A stretch of 64,000 nt of DNA from NCBI RefSeq assembly GCF_021390335.1, contig NZ_JAJUXK010000004.1:682001-746000 (forward strand), read 5' to 3'. This stretch comes from Dyadobacter sp. CY343 (GTDB taxonomy: Bacteria; Bacteroidota; Bacteroidia; Cytophagales; Spirosomataceae). The notes below the pieces were generated by a model, which was not told the DNA's origin, did no database searches, and saw only the letters and a program-made list of their open reading frames with translations. Position numbers and translations under genes: made by a program. Below are positions 34,396 to 43,240 of this stretch, in pieces (position 1 is the first letter of the stretch; the number at the start of each line of letters is the position of its first letter).

Positions 34396-34992
34396 ATGAA
34401 GGACAGAGACAGAATTAGTAACCTGGAAGAATTAATCGCTGACATCCTGATCCGGATGGACAGGCTGGAAGCGGGACACAATAAACTGCGGGAAACCCTG
34501 CTTGACCTCATCAGAGTTGTAAGAAAGAACTCGCTCGATATTGAGCTGATCAAAGGCAGGTTGGATGATATCGAAGCTACACTTGCGATTGTTATCAGCA
34601 GGCTCGATGACCTCGAGGGCAGGATCGATAAAATTGACAGGAGGCTCGATAGCATTGAAGCCAGGCTTGACAGCATTGAAGCCACCATTGCTGAACTTAT
34701 TATCAGAATTGAACAGATCGAAGTCAGGCTGGACAAGATTGAAGTCAGGCTGGATAAGGTTGAAATCAGGCTTGATAAGATCGAAGTCAGGCTTGATAAG
34801 ATCGAAGACAGGCTTGATAAGGTTGAAGTCAGACTAGATAAAATCGAGATCAGGCTTGAAACAATAGAGACTAATATGGTTACGAAAGATATGATGGCGC
34901 ATTTTTTCGAGGCGATTATGAATCGCTTCGACGGCATCGATACCAGATTCGAGCGAATGGAAGAAGATATAGAAATCCTGAAACTCCGATAA
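34396..34992 (+). CDS. Heptad-repeat coiled-coil protein
   Basis: The 198-residue protein has no signal peptide or enzyme motif. From about residue 46 it is a continuous coiled coil; residues 111-159 are seven tandem heptads of RLDKIEV type (RLDKIEV, RLDKVEI, RLDKIED, RLETIET). Hydrophobic I/V/L fall at a and d positions and K/E/R at e and g. It should form a long parallel oligomer. The C-terminal 40 residues (MMAHFFEAIMNRFDGIDTRFERME) end the coil. Function unknown. Confidence 0.8.
   Translation: MKDRDRISNLEELIADILIRMDRLEAGHNKLRETLLDLIRVVRKNSLDIELIKGRLDDIEATLAIVISRLDDLEGRIDKIDRRLDSIEARLDSIEATIAELIIRIEQIEVRLDKIEVRLDKVEIRLDKIEVRLDKIEDRLDKVEVRLDKIEIRLETIETNMVTKDMMAHFFEAIMNRFDGIDTRFERMEEDIEILKLR
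34726..34872 (+). repeat. Seven tandem 21-bp units inside the coiled-coil gene
   Basis: Each unit is close to AGGCTGGATAAGATTGAAGTC and codes one heptad. Unit identity is high in the middle copies, so replication slippage could change the copy number in steps of seven residues without breaking the frame. Confidence 0.85.
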
Positions 34993-35027
34993 TATTCCTT
35001 ATAGTTAATCTGCATTAATCCTAAAAT

Positions 35028-35525
35028 ATGTTCCCATTCCGCGTAGGCCAGGGCTACGACGTTCATCAACTGGAAGAAGGCAGGCCTTTCTGGCTTGGCG
35101 GCATTCAGATTCCACATACTCACGGTGCAAAGGGACATTCCGACGCCGATATTGTTTGCCACGTGATCTGCGACGCGTTGCTCGGCGCAGCGAATATGCG
35201 TAATATCGGCTATCATTTTTCAGACAAAGACCCGCAATGGAAGGGTGTCGATAGCAAAGTACTACTGTCAAAAGTGCTTGAAATGATCCGAAAAAAAGGG
35301 TTTGAAGTCGGTAATATAGACGTTACCGTTGTTTTGCAAAACCCTAAACTCAACCCTCATATCCCTGCTATGAAAACTTGCCTGGCGGGTGTGATCGGGA
35401 TTTCAGAAGAAGACATTTCTATTAAAGCCACTACTTCCGAGCACATTGGTTTTGTGGGTCGGGAGGAAGGTATTGCCGGGCATTGCGTTGCATTAATTTA
35501 TATACCAGGCACATTTACTCCTTAA
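35028..35525 (+). CDS. ispF: 2-C-methyl-D-erythritol 2,4-cyclodiphosphate synthase
   Basis: IspF makes the cyclic diphosphate of the MEP isoprenoid pathway. The 165-residue product has the metal site in GQGYDVHQLEEG (Asp11, His13), the loop GGIQIPHTHGAKGHSDADI with a second metal histidine, the NIGYHFSDKDPQWKG loop, and ATTSEHIGFVGREEGIAGHCVALI at the end. It is full length. MEP genes ispD and ispE are not nearby. Confidence 0.97.
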   Translation: MFPFRVGQGYDVHQLEEGRPFWLGGIQIPHTHGAKGHSDADIVCHVICDALLGAANMRNIGYHFSDKDPQWKGVDSKVLLSKVLEMIRKKGFEVGNIDVTVVLQNPKLNPHIPAMKTCLAGVIGISEEDISIKATTSEHIGFVGREEGIAGHCVALIYIPGTFTP

Positions 35526-35553
35526 AAAACGAACTCCGACTTACTATTTCCTG

Positions 35554-36687
35554 ATGAAAAAATTTACGATTGCCCTTATCCTACTTACCGGGATCATTTT
35601 CAGCTGCAAAGCGCAGGAACCATCGCAGGTTACACAGCCGCTCGGATTCGAAGAATATGATCCTATTTCCACGCTGAAAGTAGAGGAGCACCCGATCAAA
35701 AGAGCAAAGTTCCCTTTTATCGACGTACATAATCACCAGTACCAAATGCCAACGCAGGATTTAAAAGCACTTGTGAAGCAAATGGACGAGCTGAATATGG
35801 GGATAATGGTCAATCTGAGCGGCAGAGGATGGAGCCAGGAATGGAGTGAAGGTACCGCCACGCTCAAAGGTTCACTGGAAAACGTGGCGAAGAATGAGCC
35901 CAAACGCATTGCTGTATTTACTAACCTACAATTCAAAGGTTTCGGCGAATCGGACTGGAGTGCAAAAGCTGTGAAGCAATTGGAGGACGACGTTAAAATG
36001 GGCGCGAAAGGCTTGAAAATTTATAAAAGCTTAGGTTTCAGCGGCATTAAGGATGATAAAGGAAATCGTGTTGCCGTGAGCGATGCGAGGTTGCAGCCGG
36101 TTTGGCAGAAATGCGGCGAGCTGGGTATTCCGGTACTGATCCACACCGCCGACGTACCCTCTTTCTGGGACCCGATGGACCGTTACAACGAACGCTGGCT
36201 GGAACTGAAAACGCACCCTGGAAGAAGGCGCGGCGCCAGCGACCCTGTACCTTTCGACTCGCTGATCGCGGAGCAACACCATATTTTCCGCAAAAATCCG
36301 AAGACTACATTCATCAATGCGCACATGGGCTGGTATCCCAACAATCTCAAAAAGCTGGACAGCCTGATGGTCGTTTTCCCGAATATGTATGTGGAAATAG
36401 GAGCAGTAATCGCAGAACTGGGCCGCCAGCCGCGTACTGCGAAGAAGTTTTTTGAGAAATATCAGGATCGCGTATTATTCGGAAAAGACAGCTGGATACC
36501 CGCCGAATACGCCACCTATTTCCGAGTTTTGGAAACGGAGGATGAATATTTCCCCTATCATAAAAAATACCACGCGTTCTGGCGCATGTACGGAATGGGC
36601 TTGTCTGATGAAGTGCTGAAAAAGCTGTATTACAAAAATGCCCTGAAAATTATCCCAGGGCTTGATAAAAGTCTTTTCCCAAAATAA
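35554..36687 (+). CDS. Amidohydrolase family lipoprotein
   Basis: The 377-residue protein has a lipoprotein leader (LTGIIFSCKAQ). It then folds as an amidohydrolase TIM barrel: FIDVHNHQY gives the HxH metal pair, LGIPVLIHTADVPSFWDP gives a third histidine, NAHMGWYPNNLKKLD a fourth, and VLFGKDSW the late Asp. The family (amidohydrolase_2) includes decarboxylases and lactonases; substrate is unknown. It starts 28 bp after ispF and converges with a TPR gene. Confidence 0.88.
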   Translation: MKKFTIALILLTGIIFSCKAQEPSQVTQPLGFEEYDPISTLKVEEHPIKRAKFPFIDVHNHQYQMPTQDLKALVKQMDELNMGIMVNLSGRGWSQEWSEGTATLKGSLENVAKNEPKRIAVFTNLQFKGFGESDWSAKAVKQLEDDVKMGAKGLKIYKSLGFSGIKDDKGNRVAVSDARLQPVWQKCGELGIPVLIHTADVPSFWDPMDRYNERWLELKTHPGRRRGASDPVPFDSLIAEQHHIFRKNPKTTFINAHMGWYPNNLKKLDSLMVVFPNMYVEIGAVIAELGRQPRTAKKFFEKYQDRVLFGKDSWIPAEYATYFRVLETEDEYFPYHKKYHAFWRMYGMGLSDEVLKKLYYKNALKIIPGLDKSLFPK

Positions 36688-36689
36688 CC

Positions 36690-37805
36690 CTATCTGAAAC
36701 CCTTCGCTTCCTTGATCACAGAAAGGTATTCCGCCTTGTCCAGACACTTTTTGTAGTACTCTTTGGCTTTTGACTTATTACCTGCGCGCGCCGCTATTCT
36801 CGCCAGTCCGGCATAAGCGAGCGCGTGATATTCCTTTGTGTATTGTGCGTCGTGCGGGGTTTTGAGTGCGAGCAAATACTCTCTTTGTGCAGCTGCATCG
36901 TCCTTGTCGGCTTTTTCTTCCAGGATACCCTGAAAAGTGCGCCAGGCAGCGGGGTAAAAACCGGTACTGATCTTCCTGAGGTCAGCTACTTCCTTGCGGG
37001 CAGGTTCAAACCGACCGGCCAATAACAGCGCCTCGGCGTTCTTCATCTGGAATATCGGATTTCTCGGATACAGATCTACCAGCCTGTTCATATAACCAAC
37101 CGCCTTGTCCGGCCGCGACTCATATTTGAGATACACGTGAGAAATGTAAAAATTCGCCTCTGCCCGCGTGATCGTACCTTGTTTTGTAGCAATATCCATT
37201 TGCTTCAAGCCCAGCGCTTTATCGCCACTTTTAAAAAAAATCAAAAGCGGTTTCACGATCGGGTGTTCTTCGGGATACACTTCTACATAATAGTTATACA
37301 TCCCCGAAGTAAAATAGAATTCGGGGTTCTTATGGATCAGTTTGAGCCCCTCCACAAACGAATTATAAGCTTTTTTCCCTTCTCCGGCGGCATTCATCAT
37401 TTCGCCTTTATAGTTGTACAACATAGCCAGATACCCGCGCGTGACCATTGTATAAAACACGGCCTCCGGGTCAAGACTATTCTTCCCGTACTTCTTATTG
37501 ATCGCATCCAGACACTGGTTCAGCCTGGCCATATATTCCTTCAACTGAGCCGGGTGATCCTTGATCGGCATGAATTTCCAGAACAGGATGAATGATTCCA
37601 GCAGGTGAGAGACAGGGTGATTCGGATATTTTTTTTCAACGAGATTAATGGTGGTTTTTGCTTCCTCAAATTCGTAATTATAGATCTTGTCGAGACTTGC
37701 CTGCACATTTTTCAGGGAGGCGGGATCATTCAGAAGCTGGGCATTGGATTGATTTGGACAACAGAAACAAAGAATTGCAATCAGGAAACGTAAGATATAC
37801 TGCAT
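36690..37805 (-). CDS. Secreted TPR-like helical-repeat protein
   Basis: The 371-residue product has a signal peptide (LRFLIAILCFCCPNQSNAQ). The rest is helical repeats typical of degenerate TPRs, e.g. FEEAKTTINLVEKKYPNHPVSHLLE, GYMNRLVDLYPRNPIFQMKNAEALLLAGRF and EYHALAYAGLARIAARAGNKSKAKEYYKKCL. It is probably periplasmic and binds partner proteins. ATG 37805 is chosen over a non-ATG extension to 37853 because it gives the signal peptide. Confidence 0.8.
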   Translation of the reverse strand: MQYILRFLIAILCFCCPNQSNAQLLNDPASLKNVQASLDKIYNYEFEEAKTTINLVEKKYPNHPVSHLLESFILFWKFMPIKDHPAQLKEYMARLNQCLDAINKKYGKNSLDPEAVFYTMVTRGYLAMLYNYKGEMMNAAGEGKKAYNSFVEGLKLIHKNPEFYFTSGMYNYYVEVYPEEHPIVKPLLIFFKSGDKALGLKQMDIATKQGTITRAEANFYISHVYLKYESRPDKAVGYMNRLVDLYPRNPIFQMKNAEALLLAGRFEPARKEVADLRKISTGFYPAAWRTFQGILEEKADKDDAAAQREYLLALKTPHDAQYTKEYHALAYAGLARIAARAGNKSKAKEYYKKCLDKAEYLSVIKEAKGFR

Positions 37806-37829
37806 GATAAAGACTATTAACCCAAACGG

Positions 37830-37861
37830 TTTGGTGGTATCCCAACTGAACATTAGCTTTG
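37830..37861 (+). promoter_or_regulatory. Full Bacteroidota-type promoter for the M16 peptidase gene
   Basis: TTTG (37830-37833) and TAGCTTTG (37854-37861) are separated by exactly 20 bp, the textbook Bacteroidota -33/-7 arrangement. The coding start at 37950 lies 88 bp downstream. Confidence 0.7.
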
Positions 37862-37949
37862 TTTATAACCCTATTTTACGGTGATGGGTTTCTGTCCCCG
37901 GTTAAATAAGCCTTCAAGTTTTGGTAAAAATTTCGTTAGATCGACTATT

Positions 37950-39206
37950 ATGATTCGCTATAAGCAGTTTACGCTGGAAAACGGCCTGAAAGTATTTGTG
38001 CATGAGGACTTTTCGACTCCGATGGCGGCTGTGAATATCCTTTACAATGTTGGATCGAGGGACGAAGACGAGGAGCGGACCGGCTTTGCGCACCTTTTTG
38101 AGCACTTAATGTTTGGCGGATCCCAACATATTCCAAACTACGATATTCCCGTGCAGAATGTGGGTGGAGAGAACAATGCATTTACTTCGCCCGATATTAC
38201 TAACTACTACATTACGCTGCCGGCTGATAATGTTGAGACTGCATTTTGGCTGGAATCTGACCGGATGCTGAGCCTTTCTTTTGATCCTAATGTGCTGGAA
38301 GTGCAGCGGAAAGTGGTAATAGAGGAATTCAAGCAACGTTATCTTAATCAGCCTTATGGAGATATGTGGCTTAAATTAAGGCCGCTCGCTTACAAAGAAC
38401 ATCCCTACCGCTGGGCTACGATCGGGAAGGATATTGAGCACATCGAACGCGCAACGATGGACGATGTGAAGGATTTCTTTTTCCGTTTTTACAGACCAAA
38501 CAATGCGATCCTGGTTGTGGCCGGCGCTGTTACATTTGAAGAAGTACAAAAGCTGGCGGAAAAATGGTTTGGCAATATTCCTGCTGGTCAACCTTATGTA
38601 CGCAATATCCCGAAAGAGCCTGTTCAAACCGAGGCGAAATATCTGGAAACTTCGGCCGCAGTTCCGCTCAATTCGCTGATCAAAGTATTTCACATGCCGG
38701 GCCGGTACGAAGAAGGTTTTTACGCCGCCGATCTGCTGAGCGACGTTCTGGGAAGAGGGAAATCGTCCAGACTTTATCAGAAATTACTGAAAGAAAGAGC
38801 AATATTCAATAGCATTAACGCCAGCGTCACTTCCTCTCTTGACCCGGGTTTATTATTAATAAAAGGAAACCTGAATCCGGGTATCAGTCTGGAAGAGGCG
38901 GATCAGGCGGTGAATGAAGTTTTGCGGGAAATAATGGAAACCGGCGCAACCGACGAAGAGGTTACCAAAGTAAAAAACCAGTCGGAAGCGTCGCTTGCAT
39001 TCTCCGAGGTGGAATTGCTGAACCGCGCAATGAACCTGGCATTTGCAGCTAATGCAGGGAATGTGGATTGGGCGAACCAGGATGCAGATATTATCCGTGA
39101 TCTGACTGCGGATGATCTTCACCAGGCAGCTAAAACGATCCTGAGGCCGGAAAATGGATCTACGTTATTTTACCGGGTAGAAACCAAAGAACCTGCATTA
39201 GTATAA
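37950..39206 (+). CDS. M16 family zinc peptidase
   Basis: The 418-residue product has the inverted zinc motif HLFEH (His48, Glu51, His52) and the second acidic site around KVVIEEFKQRY. The C-terminal half is the inactive-lobe fold (AVPLNSLIKVFHMPGRYEEGFYAADLLSDVLGRGKSSRL). No signal peptide was found. M16 peptidases degrade short peptides or process exported ones. A second M16 gene lies convergent downstream, sharing the terminator at 39212-39235. ATG 37950 is chosen over an upstream extension to 37881. Confidence 0.93.
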   Translation: MIRYKQFTLENGLKVFVHEDFSTPMAAVNILYNVGSRDEDEERTGFAHLFEHLMFGGSQHIPNYDIPVQNVGGENNAFTSPDITNYYITLPADNVETAFWLESDRMLSLSFDPNVLEVQRKVVIEEFKQRYLNQPYGDMWLKLRPLAYKEHPYRWATIGKDIEHIERATMDDVKDFFFRFYRPNNAILVVAGAVTFEEVQKLAEKWFGNIPAGQPYVRNIPKEPVQTEAKYLETSAAVPLNSLIKVFHMPGRYEEGFYAADLLSDVLGRGKSSRLYQKLLKERAIFNSINASVTSSLDPGLLLIKGNLNPGISLEEADQAVNEVLREIMETGATDEEVTKVKNQSEASLAFSEVELLNRAMNLAFAANAGNVDWANQDADIIRDLTADDLHQAAKTILRPENGSTLFYRVETKEPALV

Positions 39207-39211
39207 ATAAA

Positions 39212-39235
39212 AAAGCCGTCGGATCCGACGGCTTT
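39212..39235. terminator. Bidirectional terminator between two M16 genes
   Basis: A perfect 24-bp palindrome with AAAGCCGTC and GACGGCTTT outer arms ends the plus-strand M16 gene. It also lies just past the stop of the convergent M16 gene. Confidence 0.85.
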
Positions 39236-39258
39236 GATACTATATCAAAAACTGATTT

Positions 39259-40548
39259 TTATTCAGGTAAAAAAGTCAGGTAGCTGAAATTCTGCTCATT
39301 GAACATTTCCTGGGCAATGTCCTGCAACTGCGCCGAGGTGATCTGCTCTATTTCGGAAAAGATTTCCGGAAGTGAATCTACCCGGCCCGTATCGAGCAGG
39401 CTCTTCGCCATCATCAGCATAAAACTCATATTACTTTCTTCCGACATCGCAAGCTGTCCCATTAACTGCACCTTCGTCTGGTGAAGTTGCAGCACGGAAA
39501 GAGGCACTTCCCGCACGCGTTTCAGCTCCTTATGTATCAGTGAAATGCTTTTGTTAAGCTGCTTTTGTTCGGTGCCAAAGAAAATCCCCATAAAACCGGT
39601 GTCGAGGTACGGTGTATAATTTCCTTCAATTGAATAAACGAAACCGTATTTTTCACGGAGAGATAAGTTGAATCTTGAATTCATCCCAGGCCCTCCCAGC
39701 AAGTTGACCAGCATAAAAAACGGCAATCTCCGATCATCCAGCAATGCATAAGCAGGTTGGCCCATTGCGCATTGTGCTTGCGAAATGGAGCGTTCTTTCT
39801 GCTGCTGAACCGGTACGTACGCAAGCGGCGCCTGGCGTATTCTGGTGGTTTTTTTAAAAGGAATACTTCCCAGGTACTTTTCAGCCACTTTCACAACTTT
39901 TGAAAATGGCAGCCGGCTCACCGAGGAAACTACAATTCGTTCGGTATCTATATTATCCTGGATAAATTTAAACAGGTCTTCACGGGTAAACGAATTCACC
40001 GTTTCCGCGATACCCAGGATATTGTTTCCCAATGCATGGTCCGGGAACACCAACTGGTCGAAATCATCCTGGATCGCGTCCTCAGGCGAATCGACATACA
40101 TGGACATTTCTTCCAGAATTACATTCCGCTCGCGCTCTATTTGCTTATCAGGAAAAACAGAATTAAATGTAATATCCGTCAAAAGCTCCAGTGCCTTTTC
40201 AAAATGATCATCCAGAACAGACGCGTGAAAACAGATTTTCTCTTTGGTGGTATAAGCATTAAGCTCGCCGCCTACATTTTCCAAACGATTGATAATGTGA
40301 AAGGAGCTGCGCTTTTCAGTGCCTTTGAAAGCCATATGCTCCCAGAAATGCGCCAATCCCTGCTGGGAAGTCAACTCATCGCGGCTGCCAATATCCAGCA
40401 TAATGCCGCAATGCGCTATCTGCGTGTAGGGAACCTGCTTGTGCGCAATCCGGATCCCATTGGCAAGCGTATGTGTTTGATATTCTTCTGTAAGTGAAAG
40501 GGAGGATGTTTTCGGGTTTCCCCGCTTGCGAACGTTATTTCTCTTCAT
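39259..40548 (-). CDS. M16 family zinc peptidase (second copy)
   Basis: The 429-residue product has zinc motif HFWEH (His67, Glu70, His71), the acidic helix ERNVILEEMSMYVDSPEDAIQDDFDQL, and the family's GGPGMNSRFNLSLREKYGFVYSIEG loop. It looks catalytically complete, unlike the inactive partner in typical M16B pairs. Its nearest relative nearby is the convergent M16 gene, but sequences are divergent, so this is an old duplication. It is divergent from the glycosyltransferase gene. Confidence 0.93.
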   Translation of the reverse strand: MKRNNVRKRGNPKTSSLSLTEEYQTHTLANGIRIAHKQVPYTQIAHCGIMLDIGSRDELTSQQGLAHFWEHMAFKGTEKRSSFHIINRLENVGGELNAYTTKEKICFHASVLDDHFEKALELLTDITFNSVFPDKQIERERNVILEEMSMYVDSPEDAIQDDFDQLVFPDHALGNNILGIAETVNSFTREDLFKFIQDNIDTERIVVSSVSRLPFSKVVKVAEKYLGSIPFKKTTRIRQAPLAYVPVQQQKERSISQAQCAMGQPAYALLDDRRLPFFMLVNLLGGPGMNSRFNLSLREKYGFVYSIEGNYTPYLDTGFMGIFFGTEQKQLNKSISLIHKELKRVREVPLSVLQLHQTKVQLMGQLAMSEESNMSFMLMMAKSLLDTGRVDSLPEIFSEIEQITSAQLQDIAQEMFNEQNFSYLTFLPE

Positions 40549-40594
40549 TCCTTGATAACACAAAATACACGCCAATAATTTTCGGCGGTATCCA

Positions 40595-40602
40595 CAAAAT
40601 TA
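40595..40602 (-). promoter_or_regulatory. Predicted -7 promoter box for the second M16 gene
   Basis: On the minus strand TAATTTTG matches TAnnTTTG, 46 bp before the ATG at 40548. Confidence 0.4.
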
Positions 40603-40637
40603 CGGACTTTTGCCCGGAAACCCTTGCATCGACATTT

Positions 40638-41759
40638 ATGCGTATCGGATTTGACGCCAAGCGGGCGTTTGCTAATAAAACTGGTCTTGGAAATTACAGC
40701 AGGTTCGTCCTGGAAGCGCTGATTCGTTATGAAAGTCAAAATGAATATTTAGCCTACACACCCAAAAACAGCCAAAAGCTCTTTCCAGATTTCCCGCCTG
40801 AGGATATCCGTCTTCCTCAATCGTGGCTTGATAAAAAGCTTTCTTCTTACTGGCGTTATGCCAACATTTCCAGCCAGTTAGGCAGGGATGGAATTCAGAT
40901 TTTCCACGGATTAAGTAATGAAATTCCACTCGGGCTGGCGCAAAGGAATATCAGTTCGGTAGTTACTATTCACGATCTGATTTTCGAAAAACTCCCCCAC
41001 CTATTCAAGCCGGCCGACCGGTTTATTTATCGGCACAAATTTCGGTCAGCATGCGAGCGGGCAGATAAGATAATTGCAGTGAGTGAACAGACGAAACGCG
41101 ATTTGGTAGATCTATATCAGGTTGAAAGTCAAAAGATTGAGGTAATATACCAGGATTGTAGTCCGAGTTTTAAAGACATTTTAACACAAACTCAAAAAGA
41201 AGATATTCTCCAAATTTACAATATCGATCAACCTTACATTTTATGCGTAGGTACATTGGAAGAGCGAAAAAATCAGCACAGGCTCGTAGAAGCTTTTGCA
41301 GGTATTAGTCACAGAGATTTCACCTTGGTATTGATCGGAAAGCCAACTGCCTATTTGACTAAAATCAATGAGACGATTGCCAGATATAAATTGCAGGATC
41401 GGGTAAAAATCCTGCACAATGTTCCTTCCGAGCACTTGCCCGCACTTTATCAGCAGGCAGAAGTATTTGCTTATATCTCTGTGTATGAAGGTTTTGGAAT
41501 ACCTATCCTCGAAGCTTTGCACAGCGGAACGCCCGTATTGTCGGCAAAAGGATCCTGTCTGGAAGAAGCTGGCGGCGGAGGCGGTTTGTACGCAAATCCG
41601 CTGAAAACAGAAGAGGTCAGCCAGCAACTGAATCGTTTGCTGACTGACCACGCATTAAGAAATAGTTTAACCAAAGCTGGAAAGGCCCATATTGAGCAAT
41701 TCGACGCTAGAACAATAGCCAGTCAGCTTTCCGATTTATATAAGAAAATAGCGCAGTAG
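40638..41759 (+). CDS. GT4-family glycosyltransferase
   Basis: The 373-residue protein has a GT-B fold: MRIGFDAKRAFANKTGLGNYSRFVLEAL at the N-terminus, VVTIHDLIFEKLPHLF, AVSEQTKRDLVDLYQV, ILCVGTLEERKNQHRLVEAFA, and the donor-site EGFGIPILEALHSGTPVLSAKGSCLEEAGG. GT4 enzymes transfer sugars from nucleotide-sugars with retention, typically in polysaccharide or glycolipid synthesis. There is no membrane span. The stop abuts the stop of the convergent TPR gene. ATG 40638 is preferred over an upstream frame extension to 40494. Confidence 0.93.
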   Translation: MRIGFDAKRAFANKTGLGNYSRFVLEALIRYESQNEYLAYTPKNSQKLFPDFPPEDIRLPQSWLDKKLSSYWRYANISSQLGRDGIQIFHGLSNEIPLGLAQRNISSVVTIHDLIFEKLPHLFKPADRFIYRHKFRSACERADKIIAVSEQTKRDLVDLYQVESQKIEVIYQDCSPSFKDILTQTQKEDILQIYNIDQPYILCVGTLEERKNQHRLVEAFAGISHRDFTLVLIGKPTAYLTKINETIARYKLQDRVKILHNVPSEHLPALYQQAEVFAYISVYEGFGIPILEALHSGTPVLSAKGSCLEEAGGGGGLYANPLKTEEVSQQLNRLLTDHALRNSLTKAGKAHIEQFDARTIASQLSDLYKKIAQ

Positions 41760-43166
41760 CTATTTCCCCCGGTATTGTTCGATAATCCTGAAAAGTGCTT
41801 TCTGCTTTTCCAGATCCGGAAAAAATTCGAATAACTGGATATGTCCGTCGTAATCGAGCGTAAGACCGATTTCCAGGTTAACCAGTGCTTCCCGATATTG
41901 CCCGCCGTGGATCTGGTATACAGTCATGCGATAGTAAAGATCAGCTTCCTCGGGCATTTCGTCGATCGCCGCTTGCAGTAAATCGCAGGCCCTGGCATAA
42001 TTTCCCTGCTCAAATAGCACGTGCGACCATTTCAGCCACACATCCGGATTCGAAGGCTCGATCTCAGCCGCTTTTTCAAATGCCTCAAATGCAGAAACTA
42101 CGTTACCTACTTTAAATTCAGTTTCCGCTAGTGCAAGCCAGTAATCAGGATTCAGTTCGGTGATCTGAATCGCTTTTCTTAAAAAACCGACTGCCTCGTA
42201 CCAACGTCCCAATTCACTGAAACAAATACCCAGTCCATACCAGCCGTCATCCCACTGATTATCCAGCTTGACCGTCTGCCGATAGTATTTGATCGCTACT
42301 TCATATTCCCCAAGTTTCTCATAGCAGGTACCCAGGCAGCAGCAGGTTTCAGGTTGTTCACCTTCTAATTCAATCGCTTTCAGGTATTGTTCCTTCGCAT
42401 CCTCAAACTTTTCCAAGTTCATATATGAATTACCCAACTGGAAAAATGCTGAGGCGAAATCATCCTTGACCAGCGTCGCATATTCGTACGCTTTTACAGC
42501 GTCTTCATACCGTTCGAGCTTGCTGAATGCGATACCGAGGTTATACCAGGCGTGCTGCGAAAACGGGTCGCGGTCAACCAGCTCGTTGTAATAATCGAGG
42601 TGACTTTCCAGCTGACCAACCAGATCAAGACAATGCGCTAATTCATAAAGCGCACTTTCGTTATTAAGGTTATTTCTGAGTGATCTTTTGTAGTATTTAA
42701 TCGCATCGTCATATTTTCCCCAATTCTGATAGGTTTGCCCCATCTGGAAATAGATCTCGTCTTTATCGTCGACGCGTTGCAAAAGGTTTTCCAGTAATTC
42801 CAGCGCTTCTTCATATTCCCCCATCATATTGGAGATCGCGATCTGCATGAACGAAATCTCAATATCTCCCGGATGAAACAAGGATGCCCTTTCCAGTATT
42901 TCCTGGGCCATTTCGTGCTCTCCCCTATTTGAATGCAGCTGAACCATGTGGAGCAGCAGGTCAAGGGAATGGGGGTAATCTGATAATCCCAGCTCGCAAG
43001 CTTTAAACGCTTTTTCCCAATCCCCCTTTTCTATATAATGTACGGTAACTTTTTCGTACGTATCTAAATCAAAAAAAACCGGCTCACTATTCTTCAACAT
43101 TCTTTCAAACCTGAGCAAGGTTTCCTTCATATAATCTTTTCTTTCCCCGAAATTTTTCTCCATCAT
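41760..43166 (-). CDS. Tetratricopeptide repeat protein (cytoplasmic)
   Basis: The 468-residue protein is almost entirely TPRs, with repeats such as IYFQMGQTYQNWGKYDDAIKYYKRSL, AWYNLGIAFSKLERYEDAVKAYEYAT and AFFQLGNSYMNLEKFEDAKEQYLKAIEL. About eleven to twelve repeats are present. ATG 43166 (MMEKNFGERKDYM) is chosen. A TTG at 43244 would overlap the upstream SDR stop as TTGA and add a hydrophobic leader (FYIFLLLSGAQALN), so an exported form cannot be excluded. It lies downstream of the SDR gene and may be in one operon with it. Confidence 0.85.
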   Translation of the reverse strand: MMEKNFGERKDYMKETLLRFERMLKNSEPVFFDLDTYEKVTVHYIEKGDWEKAFKACELGLSDYPHSLDLLLHMVQLHSNRGEHEMAQEILERASLFHPGDIEISFMQIAISNMMGEYEEALELLENLLQRVDDKDEIYFQMGQTYQNWGKYDDAIKYYKRSLRNNLNNESALYELAHCLDLVGQLESHLDYYNELVDRDPFSQHAWYNLGIAFSKLERYEDAVKAYEYATLVKDDFASAFFQLGNSYMNLEKFEDAKEQYLKAIELEGEQPETCCCLGTCYEKLGEYEVAIKYYRQTVKLDNQWDDGWYGLGICFSELGRWYEAVGFLRKAIQITELNPDYWLALAETEFKVGNVVSAFEAFEKAAEIEPSNPDVWLKWSHVLFEQGNYARACDLLQAAIDEMPEEADLYYRMTVYQIHGGQYREALVNLEIGLTLDYDGHIQLFEFFPDLEKQKALFRIIEQYRGK

Positions 43167-43240
43167 ACGGACCGCTAGATTAGAATTGAGGGCTTGCGCA
43201 CCACTTAATAAAAGAAAGATATAAAAATATTCACCGCATT

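Noticed and set aside
34359..35216. 285-codon minus-strand frame rich in Ser/Leu/Ile
   Set aside because: It is the mirror of the heptad-repeat coiled-coil gene and runs on into ispF; repetitive coding DNA gives long open antisense frames, and the product has no family features.
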